DNA of 64,000 nucleotides from DASUPK01 sp963797265. Its GTDB lineage: Bacteria > Actinomycetota > Thermoleophilia > Solirubrobacterales > 70-9. Below are positions 8,075 through 16,655 of this stretch, piece by piece; the stretch's first letter is position 1; the number at the start of each line of letters is the position of its first letter. The DNA lies in NCBI GenBank assembly GCA_963797265.1, contig CAWCOY010000001.1, forward strand, positions 186,001 to 250,000, given 5' to 3'. A program made the translations under genes and the position numbers. The notes under the pieces were generated by a model. That model was given only the letters and a program-made list of their open reading frames with translations, made no database searches and was not told where the DNA came from.

Positions 8075-8943
8075 TGGCGGCGACGGTGATCGACGGCAAG
8101 GCCGTGGGCGCTTCGGTGCGCGAGCGGGTCCGGGGCGAGGTCGAGGAGCTCACCGCGGAGATCGGCCGCCATCCCGGCCTCGCGACGGTACTGGTGGGCG
8201 ATGACCCCGCGTCAGCCATCTATGTGCGCCGCAAGCACGAGGCCTGCGAGGAAGTCGGGATCCGCTCCTTCGACCACAAGCCGGAGGCCTCCATCACCCA
8301 GGAGGAGCTGCTCGAGCTGGTGGCGGAGCTGAACGACAACGACGAGGTGGACGGAGTGCTGGTCCAGCTGCCGCTCCCGGGCGACCTCGATGCCGGTCCG
8401 GTCGTCGCGGCTCTGGATCCGGGGAAGGACGTCGACGGCCTCACGCCGACCAGCGCCGGGCTGCTGGCCCGCGGGGAGCCGGGGCTCGTCCCCGCCACGC
8501 CTCAGGGCGTCATGGAGCTGATCGACTCGGCCGGGGTTGACCCTGAGGGCAAGGAGGCCGTGATCGTGGGCCGCTCGAACCTGGTCGGGCGGCCCCTCTT
8601 CTCGCTGCTGCTCGGCGCGAACGCCACGGTGACCGTCTGCCACAGCCGCACCCGGGACCTGGGCGAGGTCTGCCGGCGCGCGGAGATCCTGGTCGCGGCC
8701 GCGGGGCAGCCGAGGCTGATCACCGTGAACATGATCCGTCCCGGCGCGACCGTGATCGACGTCGGCACCAACCGCACCGAAGACGGCCTGGTCGGCGACG
8801 TCGACTTCGACGCCGCGAAGCAGGTCGCCGGCGCGATCACGCCGGTGCCCGGCGGGGTGGGCCCGATGACGATCGCGATGCTGCTCGCGAACACCGTGCG
8901 CGCGGCTCGCGCCCGGTCGGTTGCCAGCGCCGCCACCGGCTAA
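8074..8943 (+). CDS. folD: Bifunctional methylenetetrahydrofolate dehydrogenase / cyclohydrolase
   Basis: FolD interconverts 5,10-methylene-THF and 10-formyl-THF with NADP. At 289 aa the length is standard. Visible signatures are Y50-x3-K54 in the active site (YVRRKHEACEE), VDGVLVQLPLPGDL in the substrate loop, VIVGRSNLVGRPLFSLL in the NADP-binding domain, and PVPGGVGPMTIAMLLANT near the C-terminus. The start ATG overlaps the helicase stop. The linkage to serine and cysteine genes in this window fits a one-carbon and serine economy, but the direct operon partner is the helicase. Confidence 0.95.
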   Translation: MAATVIDGKAVGASVRERVRGEVEELTAEIGRHPGLATVLVGDDPASAIYVRRKHEACEEVGIRSFDHKPEASITQEELLELVAELNDNDEVDGVLVQLPLPGDLDAGPVVAALDPGKDVDGLTPTSAGLLARGEPGLVPATPQGVMELIDSAGVDPEGKEAVIVGRSNLVGRPLFSLLLGANATVTVCHSRTRDLGEVCRRAEILVAAAGQPRLITVNMIRPGATVIDVGTNRTEDGLVGDVDFDAAKQVAGAITPVPGGVGPMTIAMLLANTVRAARARSVASAATG

Positions 8944-8993
8944 CGAAGTAGGGTCCGGCCGCTGTAAGACACCCGATCGAGGAGGACGTCGGA

Positions 8994-9428
8994 ATGGGAA
9001 GGCTGTCTCAGGGGCAGATGATCGCGGCGGTCGGCGGGATCGCGCTGCTTGTCGCGATGTTCCTGCCCTGGGTCGGAGTGAGCGGGCCGTCGCTCCCATC
9101 CGGCCTTCCAGGGGCTGTGGACACGAGCACCTCCGAGAACATCTGGAAGGGCTCGTCGCTGGACATCTACCTCCTGATCACCGGAGTGGTGGCCCTGCTG
9201 CCCGCCCTGATGGCGCTGACCGACAGCGCGGAGGAATTCTCCTTCGTCTCCGCCGCGACCCTCCTGCTCGGGGTGGTCGCGGTGATCCTCGTTATCACCT
9301 TCCTGACGGTCGACTTCCCCGACGGAGCCGACCGCAAGATCGGAGCGTTCATCGGACTCGGCGGGGCGATCGTGATCGCGGTCGGTGGCTTCCGGGCGAT
9401 GCAGGAAGAGGCCGCCGGGGAGATATAG
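8994..9428 (+). CDS. Small integral membrane protein, paralogue 1 of 3
   Basis: The family is not one I can name. The 144-aa protein starts MGRLSQGQMIAAVGGIALLV and contains the shared block FLPWVGVSG, a hydrophilic loop with Trp, and three further membrane segments ending in GGFRAMQEE. About four membrane helices are predicted. A TAGGGT -10-like box at 8948-8953 and a GAGGAGG ribosome site at about 8980-8986 support ATG 8994. Two homologues follow directly in tandem, so the three may form one complex or be products of local duplication. Confidence 0.7.
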   Translation: MGRLSQGQMIAAVGGIALLVAMFLPWVGVSGPSLPSGLPGAVDTSTSENIWKGSSLDIYLLITGVVALLPALMALTDSAEEFSFVSAATLLLGVVAVILVITFLTVDFPDGADRKIGAFIGLGGAIVIAVGGFRAMQEEAAGEI

Positions 9429-9438
9429 GCTCGCGCAT

Positions 9439-9468
9439 ATGCGAGGGTGCGCGGCAGCGCAACCGTTT
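9439..9468 (+). repeat. Dispersed hairpin element, copy A
   Basis: The sequence runs TGCGAGGGTGCGCGG then CAGCGCAACCGTTT. Its two arms pair with a one-base bulge. Two related copies occur at 12726-12762 and 59755-59787, with the same flanking words GCGAGGGTG and CAACC(C)GT. It lies between two of the membrane paralogue genes. Confidence 0.55.
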
Positions 9469-9489
9469 GACGTCGACAGAGGAGGAACA

Positions 9490-9927
9490 TTGGACGCTAC
9501 CCGCTTGTCTCAAGGGCAGATGGTCGCCGCGATAGGCGCGATCGCCCTCTTCATCATCAGCTTCCTGCCCTGGTTCGACCTCTCCGGCGCCGTAACCGTC
9601 GGTGGGACTACGATCGGCGGTTCGCAGAACTTCAACCTCTGGGAAGCCGAGAACCCGCTCGACATCTTTCTGCTGATCGTCATCCTGGTGGCGCTGGTGC
9701 CGGCCCTGTTCTCGCTCTTGGGCGACGGCGGGGACGCGTCGATGGCGTCGATGGCCACGGCACTGCTGGCCGGGGTCGGCACCCTGCTGATCCTGTACCA
9801 GATCTTCGATACGCCGGGTGACCTCGGTCGCAAGGTGGGGCTCTTCCTCGGCCTGATCGCCTGCGCCGCGATCGCGGTAGGCGGCTACCTGTCCATGCAG
9901 GAGGACGTCGGAGGCGAGCGCTACTGA
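9490..9927 (+). CDS. Small integral membrane protein, paralogue 2 of 3
   Basis: This 145-aa protein is homologous to its neighbours: DATRLSQGQMVAAIGAIALF, then FLPWFDLSG, a Trp-containing loop (FNLWEAENPLD), further membrane segments, and GGYLSMQED at the end. The start is TTG 9490, set by GAGGAGG just upstream (9479-9485) and by alignment with the RLSQGQM start of paralogue 1; no ATG or GTG fits. The stop TGA (9925-9927) overlaps the probable CTG start of the third paralogue. Function unknown. Confidence 0.7.
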   Translation: MDATRLSQGQMVAAIGAIALFIISFLPWFDLSGAVTVGGTTIGGSQNFNLWEAENPLDIFLLIVILVALVPALFSLLGDGGDASMASMATALLAGVGTLLILYQIFDTPGDLGRKVGLFLGLIACAAIAVGGYLSMQEDVGGERY

Positions 9928-10334
9928 ACAGGGTTCGACTGGGCGAGCTGGTCGGGGCCGGGAGCGGCCTCGGCCTGCTCGTCGTGAGTTTCCTGCCCTG
10001 GTACTCGGCCGGAGGGCAGGACGCCACCGCCTGGCAGGCCTTCAGCGTGGTGGACCTATGCATCGCCGCCGCCGCGGCTGCCGGGCTGTCGGTCGGCCTG
10101 TGCGTCCTCTTCCGCGTCTCGGTCAGCTATCCGGTGGCGGGCTCGACCGTGACGGCCATGTTCGGCGCGATCGCGCTCGTGCTGATCATCTGGAGGCTGC
10201 TCGATCCCCCGGCGGACGGGTTGGATCGCGAGGTTGGCGCGTGGCTCGGCCTGATCGCCGCGGCCGGGGCCTCGATCGGCGGCTACCTGGGGATGCAGGA
10301 GCCCGGGCCGTTGCGTCGTCCGTCAGCCGCTTAG
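9924..10334 (+). CDS. Small integral membrane protein, paralogue 3 of 3 (probable CTG start)
   Basis: Alignment with the two preceding paralogues requires the segment RVRLGELVGAGSGLGLLVV before FLPWYSAGG, so the coding frame must begin upstream of the first GTG (9984). The only start-like codon in frame is CTG 9924, which overlaps the previous stop as CTGA and is preceded by GGAGG at 9910-9914 (9-base spacing). I therefore annotate a CTG start, giving 136 aa with about four membrane helices and the family ending GGYLGMQE. If only standard starts are allowed, the protein would start at 9984 and lose half of its first helix. The 3' end overlaps the convergent GMC oxidoreductase gene by 12 bases. 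Confidence 0.6.
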   Translation: MNRVRLGELVGAGSGLGLLVVSFLPWYSAGGQDATAWQAFSVVDLCIAAAAAAGLSVGLCVLFRVSVSYPVAGSTVTAMFGAIALVLIIWRLLDPPADGLDREVGAWLGLIAAAGASIGGYLGMQEPGPLRRPSAA

Positions 10335-12242
10335 GGAGCCGGCCACGTCCCGCGCGACGTGGGTCGCGCTGGCGATGATGGTCATCATGGGATTGACGCC
10401 GACGGAGGTCGGCAGCAGGCTCGCGTCCGCGACGTAGAGCCCGTCGAGGCTCCGCACCGCACCCGTCGTGTCGACGACGCTCGTGTCCGGGTCGGCGCCC
10501 ATTCGCGCCGTGCTCATCGGGTGGAAGGCCTCCAGGCGCAGATCGCCTGGGCGCAGCCGAAGCGACTCGAACCGCTCGAGCTCGCCTCGCTTGATCACCG
10601 AGACCGGCCCCACGTTCGGGTAGACCTCGGTCGCTCCGGCCGCGAAGTGGATCTCCGCCGCCCTTGCGATCCCGAACTGAATCTGCCGCGCCTCCTCTTC
10701 CAGCAGGTGGTAGGAGAGCCGCAGCGAGCCGTTCGAGGTGAGCCCGACCCGCCCCTCGGATTGGTCGTGGAGGTGGACGCCGATCGAGGCGATTTGATCG
10801 AAGTTGGCCACCCGGTCGGTGAAGGCGGGGCCGACTCCCGGCAGCCACTGTGCGCCGAAGGAGAGCGGGGTGAAGGTGGCCTCGAGCAGGATCCCCTGGG
10901 GCTGCCACTGATCCACGTAATAGCTCTGCATGACGCCCTCCCAGCCGCGCACCTCCTCCTCGTACCGCGCCCCTATCCAGGCGGCGGGGTGGACGTGGAG
11001 ATGGCGCCCGAGCGCCGGATGCCGGATGCCCGAGCGGAGCAGCAGCTCGGGCGTCCCGAAGGCCCCGCCGGCACTGATCACGGCCTTGGCCCGGACCTGC
11101 CAGTCGCGACGGGGCGGTGGCCGTCCGTTCCGCCGCATCTCCTGCGCGCCGGTGGTCGGCAGCCCGGCCCGGCAGGCGAGGCCCGTGGCCCGGTCACCCT
11201 CGGTGAGCACGCGCTGCACCTGGACGCCGGCTCGAACCCGTGCCCCCGCAGCCACAGCCCGTGGGAGGTAGGAGACGTGCGCGGCTCGCTTCGCATCGAT
11301 GCGGCAGCCGAGCGGACAGGAGCTGCACTGGACGCAGCGACCGGCGTTGCGGCTGATCGGCCCGCCGCTCGCGCCCAGGGCACTGGCGCCCTCGGCGCAG
11401 AGCTGGCCGTTTCGCCCCAGCGACTCCAGATCGAGAGGGGTAACGGCCAGCACGTCCTCCGCCGCCTCGTAGAGCGGGTCGAGCTCGGTCGCCCAGGAGA
11501 CGCCTTCCCGGTCGCGCCACTGCTCCAGGACCTCGCGGGGAGCGCGGAAGCAGGTGCCGGAGTTGATCACCGTCGTGCCGCCCACGGTGCGACCCACCGG
11601 AACCGGGATGGCGGGCTTACCCATGGCGATCGTCATGCCGCCGTCGCGATACAAGAGCGGCATCGCCTCCAGCGGGTCGGCCGGGTAGCCGGTGTGATCG
11701 ACGTAGGGACCGGACTCGAGCACCAGGACGTCGAGACCCGCCTCGGCGAGCGTCGCGGCCGCCGCGGCGCCACCCGCTCCCGAGCCGACGATCGCGACGT
11801 CACACTCCTCGCCCTCCCCGCGGGGCCCGAGATCACCGAGATCGGTCGACGGCGGTTGCGGAGCGCCCTCGGCCATCGCGCAGCTGTACTCGAAGCCGAT
11901 CGCGTTCCGGACCCGCTCGTCGCGCGCCCAGCCGATCATCGCCAGCAGCTTGGCGAGCAGGAGCAGGTCGCGGTAGAGCGCGAACCGCGAGCCCTCCATC
12001 TTCGCCATGTACTCGGAGCGGGCCTCGACCGTCAACCGGCTGAAGCGCCAGGGGAAGGGCAGCCACTCGAACACGCGCAGCGCCACCCGCACCACCTGCA
12101 CCGTCCGAGCGGGAAGGCGCGAAAGGAAACGGGCGAGCGGCTCGGCGACCGGGACCTGCCGCTCGGCCGCGGGCAGCCCGTCCTCACCAGGGGCGAGCGC
12201 CTCCGCGATCGCTCGCAGAGTGCGGAGCTCGGCGGCACGCAG
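10323..12242 (-). CDS. GMC-family FAD-dependent oxidoreductase
   Basis: The protein belongs to the glucose-methanol-choline oxidoreductase family, which oxidises alcohols or sterols with FAD. It shows the dinucleotide motif VAIVGSGAGGAAAAATLAEAG, VGGTTVINSGTCFRAP (GMC signature region), a Cys-rich CVQCSSCPLGC segment and the C-terminal FHPMSTARMG...GLYVADASLLPTSVGVNPMMT block holding the catalytic His/Asn region. In-frame sequence upstream of GTG 12101 is clearly coding (LRAAELRTLRAIAEALAPGE and more), resembling the N-terminus of long GMC enzymes, and it runs back to CTG 12242 shortly after the upstream stop at 12258. I give that CTG as the likely start; GTG 12101 is the conservative alternative. 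The substrate is unknown, though the CxxC segment suggests the cholesterol-oxidase-like branch. Confidence 0.8.
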   Translation of the reverse strand: MRAAELRTLRAIAEALAPGEDGLPAAERQVPVAEPLARFLSRLPARTVQVVRVALRVFEWLPFPWRFSRLTVEARSEYMAKMEGSRFALYRDLLLLAKLLAMIGWARDERVRNAIGFEYSCAMAEGAPQPPSTDLGDLGPRGEGEECDVAIVGSGAGGAAAAATLAEAGLDVLVLESGPYVDHTGYPADPLEAMPLLYRDGGMTIAMGKPAIPVPVGRTVGGTTVINSGTCFRAPREVLEQWRDREGVSWATELDPLYEAAEDVLAVTPLDLESLGRNGQLCAEGASALGASGGPISRNAGRCVQCSSCPLGCRIDAKRAAHVSYLPRAVAAGARVRAGVQVQRVLTEGDRATGLACRAGLPTTGAQEMRRNGRPPPRRDWQVRAKAVISAGGAFGTPELLLRSGIRHPALGRHLHVHPAAWIGARYEEEVRGWEGVMQSYYVDQWQPQGILLEATFTPLSFGAQWLPGVGPAFTDRVANFDQIASIGVHLHDQSEGRVGLTSNGSLRLSYHLLEEEARQIQFGIARAAEIHFAAGATEVYPNVGPVSVIKRGELERFESLRLRPGDLRLEAFHPMSTARMGADPDTSVVDTTGAVRSLDGLYVADASLLPTSVGVNPMMTIIASATHVARDVAGSLSG

Positions 12243-12257
12243 CCCCGGCGGGCGCCT

Positions 12258-12698
12258 TCAGGGGGGTGCTGCCGGGGAGCCGACCCTGCCCGCCAGCGAC
12301 CAGAGCAGCAGGGAGGCGAAGACCAGTGAACCGTCGACGATCCCGTTGAGGAGGTAGACGAAGACGTCGTCCTCGATGAAGAAGATCAGGGAGGTGATCG
12401 ACGAGGCGGCCTTACCGGCCGCCAGCGCCAGGATCATCGGCCGGTAACGGACCACGTCGGTCGACGCGATCCAGGCGAGGAACGTGATCACCACCATGTA
12501 GGCGAAGCCGAGCGAGAGCCAGAGCCGCTCGTCGGTCTTCGGTGCCGGGGTGTCGAAGCCGAGGTGGCCGCCGAGCTCCGTGAGGCGAGCGAGCGTTCCG
12601 TCCGGCCAGGCGATGAAGAAGAAGCCGGTGATCGCGAAGCCGACCGCCATCAGGCGCAGGTTCAGGACGACGAAGCGCTCGGCTTTCTCCCCCGTCAT
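12258..12698 (-). CDS. Four-helix integral membrane protein, 146 aa
   Basis: I do not recognise a named family. ATG 12698 gives MTGEKAERFVVLNLRLMAVG followed by a membrane segment (FAITGFFFIAWP), a loop with LGFDTPAPKTDERLWLSLGF, and three further hydrophobic stretches including ALAAGKAASSITSLIFFIED. The start follows TAGAGT by 10 bases on the minus strand and faces gatC divergently. The upstream extension to 13103 would run antisense through gatC and is rejected. It is transcribed just before the GMC oxidoreductase, whose coding frame begins within 16 bases of its stop, so the two are probably one unit. Confidence 0.65.
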   Translation of the reverse strand: MTGEKAERFVVLNLRLMAVGFAITGFFFIAWPDGTLARLTELGGHLGFDTPAPKTDERLWLSLGFAYMVVITFLAWIASTDVVRYRPMILALAAGKAASSITSLIFFIEDDVFVYLLNGIVDGSLVFASLLLWSLAGRVGSPAAPP

Positions 12699-12725
12699 GC
12701 CGGGCGGCACTCTAACTGGCTGTCT

Positions 12726-12762
12726 ACGCGAGGGTGCCGAGCGCAGCGAGGGCAACCCGTCT
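12726..12762 (+). repeat. Dispersed hairpin element, copy B
   Basis: GCGAGGGTGCCGAGCGCAGC, followed by GAGGGCAACCCGTCTT, forms a bulged hairpin between the divergent membrane-protein and gatC genes. It shares GCGAGGGTG and CAACCCGT with copies A and C. Confidence 0.55.
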
Positions 12763-12779
12763 TGTGCTGGCGGCGTACC

Positions 12780-12785
12780 TATGAT
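12780..12785 (+). promoter_or_regulatory. gatC -10 box (TATGAT)
   Basis: TATGAT lies 7 bases before GTG 12793. This is the spacing seen at many starts in this window and implies a leaderless gatCAB transcript. It also shows that the upstream ATG 12781 is part of the promoter rather than the start codon. Confidence 0.6.
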
Positions 12786-12792
12786 CCGGCGA

Positions 12793-13077
12793 GTGATTGA
12801 TCGAGACCAAGTGCTGCACGTCGCCAGGCTCGCCAGGCTGAACCTGACCGACGAGGAGGTCGAGCGGATGGCCGGCGAGCTCTCCGGGATCCTCGAGCAC
12901 GTCGAGCGCATCAACGAGCTCGAACTCGACCGTGTCGAGCCGACCACGCACGTGATCGCACTCGAGAACGTCCTGCGGCCCGACGAGCCGCGGCCGAGCT
13001 GGTCGAATGACGAGATGCTCGAGCGGGCTCCGGACCCGGCCTCCGGCGCCTTCCGAGTCCCCTCGCCCCAGGCGTAG
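12793..13077 (+). CDS. gatC: Asp/Glu-tRNA amidotransferase subunit C
   Basis: GatC stabilises the GatCAB complex that turns Glu-tRNA(Gln) and Asp-tRNA(Asn) into Gln-tRNA and Asn-tRNA. The 94-aa protein has the classic start MIDRDQVLHVARLARLNLTD and the motif ELSGILEHVERINEL, ending PSPQA. The GTG start is set by the TATGAT box and matches the usual N-terminus of the family. Its stop (TAG 13075-13077) abuts the gatA ATG with no gap. The genes continue as gatA, a zincin gene and gatB. Confidence 0.95.
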   Translation: MIDRDQVLHVARLARLNLTDEEVERMAGELSGILEHVERINELELDRVEPTTHVIALENVLRPDEPRPSWSNDEMLERAPDPASGAFRVPSPQA

Positions 13078-14556
13078 ATGAGCGAAGAGCTGATCGAGCT
13101 CACGGTCGCGGAAGCGGCCGACCGCGTCCGCTCCGGCGAGCTGTCCGCGGACGAGTACTTCGACGCCTACCGCGAGGCGGCGGCCGGTGACTCCCTCAAC
13201 GCTCTTCTCTGGAAGGCTGAGGACGCGGCCCAGGCGGATCTCGAGGGCGCCCGCGCATCTCAGGACGAAATCGATCCGGAGCGCCCCCTGGCCGGGATCC
13301 CCGTCGCGGTCAAGGACATCTTCTGCACGGAGGGGATCCCCACGACGGCGGGCTCGCGGATCCTCGAGGGCTACCGGCCGCCGTACACCGCGACCGCCGT
13401 CCGCGGGCTCCGCCGGGCCGGGGCCCGAGTGCTCGGCAAGACGAACATGGACGAGTTCGCGATGGGCTCCTCGAACGAGAACTCCGGCTACGGGCCCGCC
13501 CTCAATCCGTGGGACCCGGGCCGTGTCCCTGGTGGCTCGTCGGGTGGCAGCGCGGCGGCGGTCGCCGGGCGGCTCGCGCCCTGCGCGATCGGCACGGACA
13601 CTGGCGGCTCGATCCGCCAGCCCGCGGCGCTCTGCGGGATCGTCGGGATGAAGCCGACCTATGGCGCCGTCTCGCGCTACGGGATGATCGCCTTCGCCTC
13701 CTCCCTCGATCAGTGCGGTCCGCTGACCAGGAACGTGACCGACGCCGCCCTCCTGCTGCAGGCGATGGAGGGACGCGATCACTGCGACTCGACCTCCGTC
13801 GGCATCGAGGGCGGCATCGACCTGCCGAGCCGGGAGGACCTGAAGGGCCTCAGCTTTGGGATCCCCAGGGAGCTCGCCAGCGAGGCCGAGGGGATCGAGT
13901 CGGGTGTGCGCGAGGTCTTCGAGCGGACGGCGGCCCTGATCGAGGAACTCGGCGGCGAGGTCTCGGAGACCGAGCTTCCCCACGCGCCGCACGGGATCTC
14001 GGCCTACTACGTGCTGGCTCCGGCGGAGGCCTCGGCCAACCTGGCCCGCTTCGACGGCGTCCGTTACGGGCTGCGGCTCGAGGCCGAGGAGCTGACGGAC
14101 ATGTACGAGGAGACCCGCGCCCAGGGGTTCGGCGCGGAGGTCAAGCGACGGATCATGCTCGGCACCTACGCGCTCTCCTCCGGCTACTACGAGGCCTACT
14201 ACGGCCGCGCCCAGCGGGTGCGCACCAAGATCGCGGAGGACTTCTCGAAGGCGTTCGAGCGCTTCGACTTCGTGGTCACGCCCACCTCGCCGACGGTCGC
14301 CTTCAAGCTCGGCGCCAAGACCGACGACCCGCTGGCGATGTACATGAACGACTACTGCACCGTCCCGATGCCGCTGGCCGGCATCCCGGCGATCTCCATC
14401 CCCGCCGGGGTCGCCCCACCCGACGACAGCGGGCGCGACCTGCCTGTCGGCTTCCAGGTCGCGGGCCCGGCCTTCAGCGACTCCGCCATGCTCGACGTGG
14501 CCCACGCGCTCGAGGGCGCGATCGGCTTCCAGCGCAATGGAGGGGCACAGGGATGA
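13078..14556 (+). CDS. gatA: Asp/Glu-tRNA amidotransferase subunit A
   Basis: GatA is the amidase that releases ammonia from glutamine for the tRNA transamidation. The Ser-cisSer-Lys triad is visible: K79 in IPVAVKDIF, S154 in PGGSSGGSA and S178 in GTDTGGSIRQ, at the same positions as in well-studied GatA proteins. At 492 aa the length is normal. It overlaps the following zincin gene by 4 bases (ATGA), so translation is coupled. Confidence 0.96.
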   Translation: MSEELIELTVAEAADRVRSGELSADEYFDAYREAAAGDSLNALLWKAEDAAQADLEGARASQDEIDPERPLAGIPVAVKDIFCTEGIPTTAGSRILEGYRPPYTATAVRGLRRAGARVLGKTNMDEFAMGSSNENSGYGPALNPWDPGRVPGGSSGGSAAAVAGRLAPCAIGTDTGGSIRQPAALCGIVGMKPTYGAVSRYGMIAFASSLDQCGPLTRNVTDAALLLQAMEGRDHCDSTSVGIEGGIDLPSREDLKGLSFGIPRELASEAEGIESGVREVFERTAALIEELGGEVSETELPHAPHGISAYYVLAPAEASANLARFDGVRYGLRLEAEELTDMYEETRAQGFGAEVKRRIMLGTYALSSGYYEAYYGRAQRVRTKIAEDFSKAFERFDFVVTPTSPTVAFKLGAKTDDPLAMYMNDYCTVPMPLAGIPAISIPAGVAPPDDSGRDLPVGFQVAGPAFSDSAMLDVAHALEGAIGFQRNGGAQG

Positions 14557-14842
14557 GGCGTGCGCCGGTGCTCAGCGACGAGGAGTTCCATCAGGCTGTC
14601 CAGGACGCCCTCGACTCGCTGCCGCCAGAGATCGCCTCGAAGCTCACCAACGTCGCGGTGCTCGTCGAGGACCGCCATTCCAGCGGCCGCCTGCTCGGCC
14701 TGTTCGATCCCAGGGGCGGCCTGCAGCGGATCATCATCTACCGCGAGCACCACACCAGCCGCGAGAGCGTCAGGGACACCGTGCTGCATGAGGTCGGGCA
14801 CTACTTTGGCGCCGACGAGGCGACCGTGAGGGGGTGGGGGCT

Positions 14843-14846
<4 letters not shown>
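14553..14846 (+). CDS. Zincin-like metallopeptidase family protein
   Basis: This 97-aa protein carries VLHEVGHYFGADE, with an HExxHxxGxxD zinc motif at 79-89, in the style of the short bacterial minimal zincins (Pfam Zincin_1 type). The N-terminal half (LSDEEFHQAVQDALDSLPPE) is typical of the family. Its substrate is unknown. It is sandwiched between gatA and gatB with 4-base overlaps on both sides (ATGA and GTGA), so it is made together with the amidotransferase. It may only share regulation, or it may act on a complex component; nothing in the sequence decides this. Confidence 0.8.
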
Positions 14847-16285
<1,439 letters not shown>

Positions 16286-16319
16286 CACTCTCTGGATCAC
16301 CCCGCGTACCCTGAGATCG

Positions 16320-16616
16320 ATGGCCGGCGCGCCCTACCTGATCATCGCCCTGCTCTTCGGGCTCGCGACGGGCATCGTCGGCCGCGCCAAGGGCAGCTCA
16401 TTCTTCCTGTGGTTCCTGGTCGGGACGGTGATCCCGTTCTTCGGGCTGATCGCGGTGATCCTCTATCGATCCGAGGACGAGGAGCCCGAGCGCCGCTGCC
16501 CGACCTGCGGCAAGATCCTCAAGCTCCACGTACAGGTCTGCACTCGCTGCGGCACGGACCTCTATCTGCCCGACCCGTCAGAGGTCAGGCCGGGGCCGGC
16601 GCACCGCTCGACCTGA
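16320..16616 (+). CDS. Small membrane protein with C-terminal zinc ribbon
   Basis: The 98-aa protein has two predicted membrane segments (about 5-21 and 28-49) followed by a soluble C-terminus with C60-P-T-C63 and C74-T-R-C77, a zinc-ribbon pattern. The family has no function that I know. ATG 16320 lies 7 bases after TACCCT (16307-16312), so it probably has its own leaderless promoter although it follows gatB closely. Confidence 0.7.
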   Translation: MAGAPYLIIALLFGLATGIVGRAKGSSFFLWFLVGTVIPFFGLIAVILYRSEDEEPERRCPTCGKILKLHVQVCTRCGTDLYLPDPSEVRPGPAHRST

Positions 16617-16655
16617 GTCGGTTTAATCCGGGAGGGACTCGGAAGGGAGCGCGGG

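Noticed and set aside
10359..12329. 656-codon plus-strand ORF opposite the GMC oxidoreductase
   Set aside because: Shadow frame with Arg/Gly/Pro-rich composition; the GMC motifs on the minus strand are unmistakable.
12258..13103. Long form of the membrane protein gene starting at 13103
   Set aside because: The extension would run antisense through all of gatC; a good ATG with a -10 box exists at 12698.
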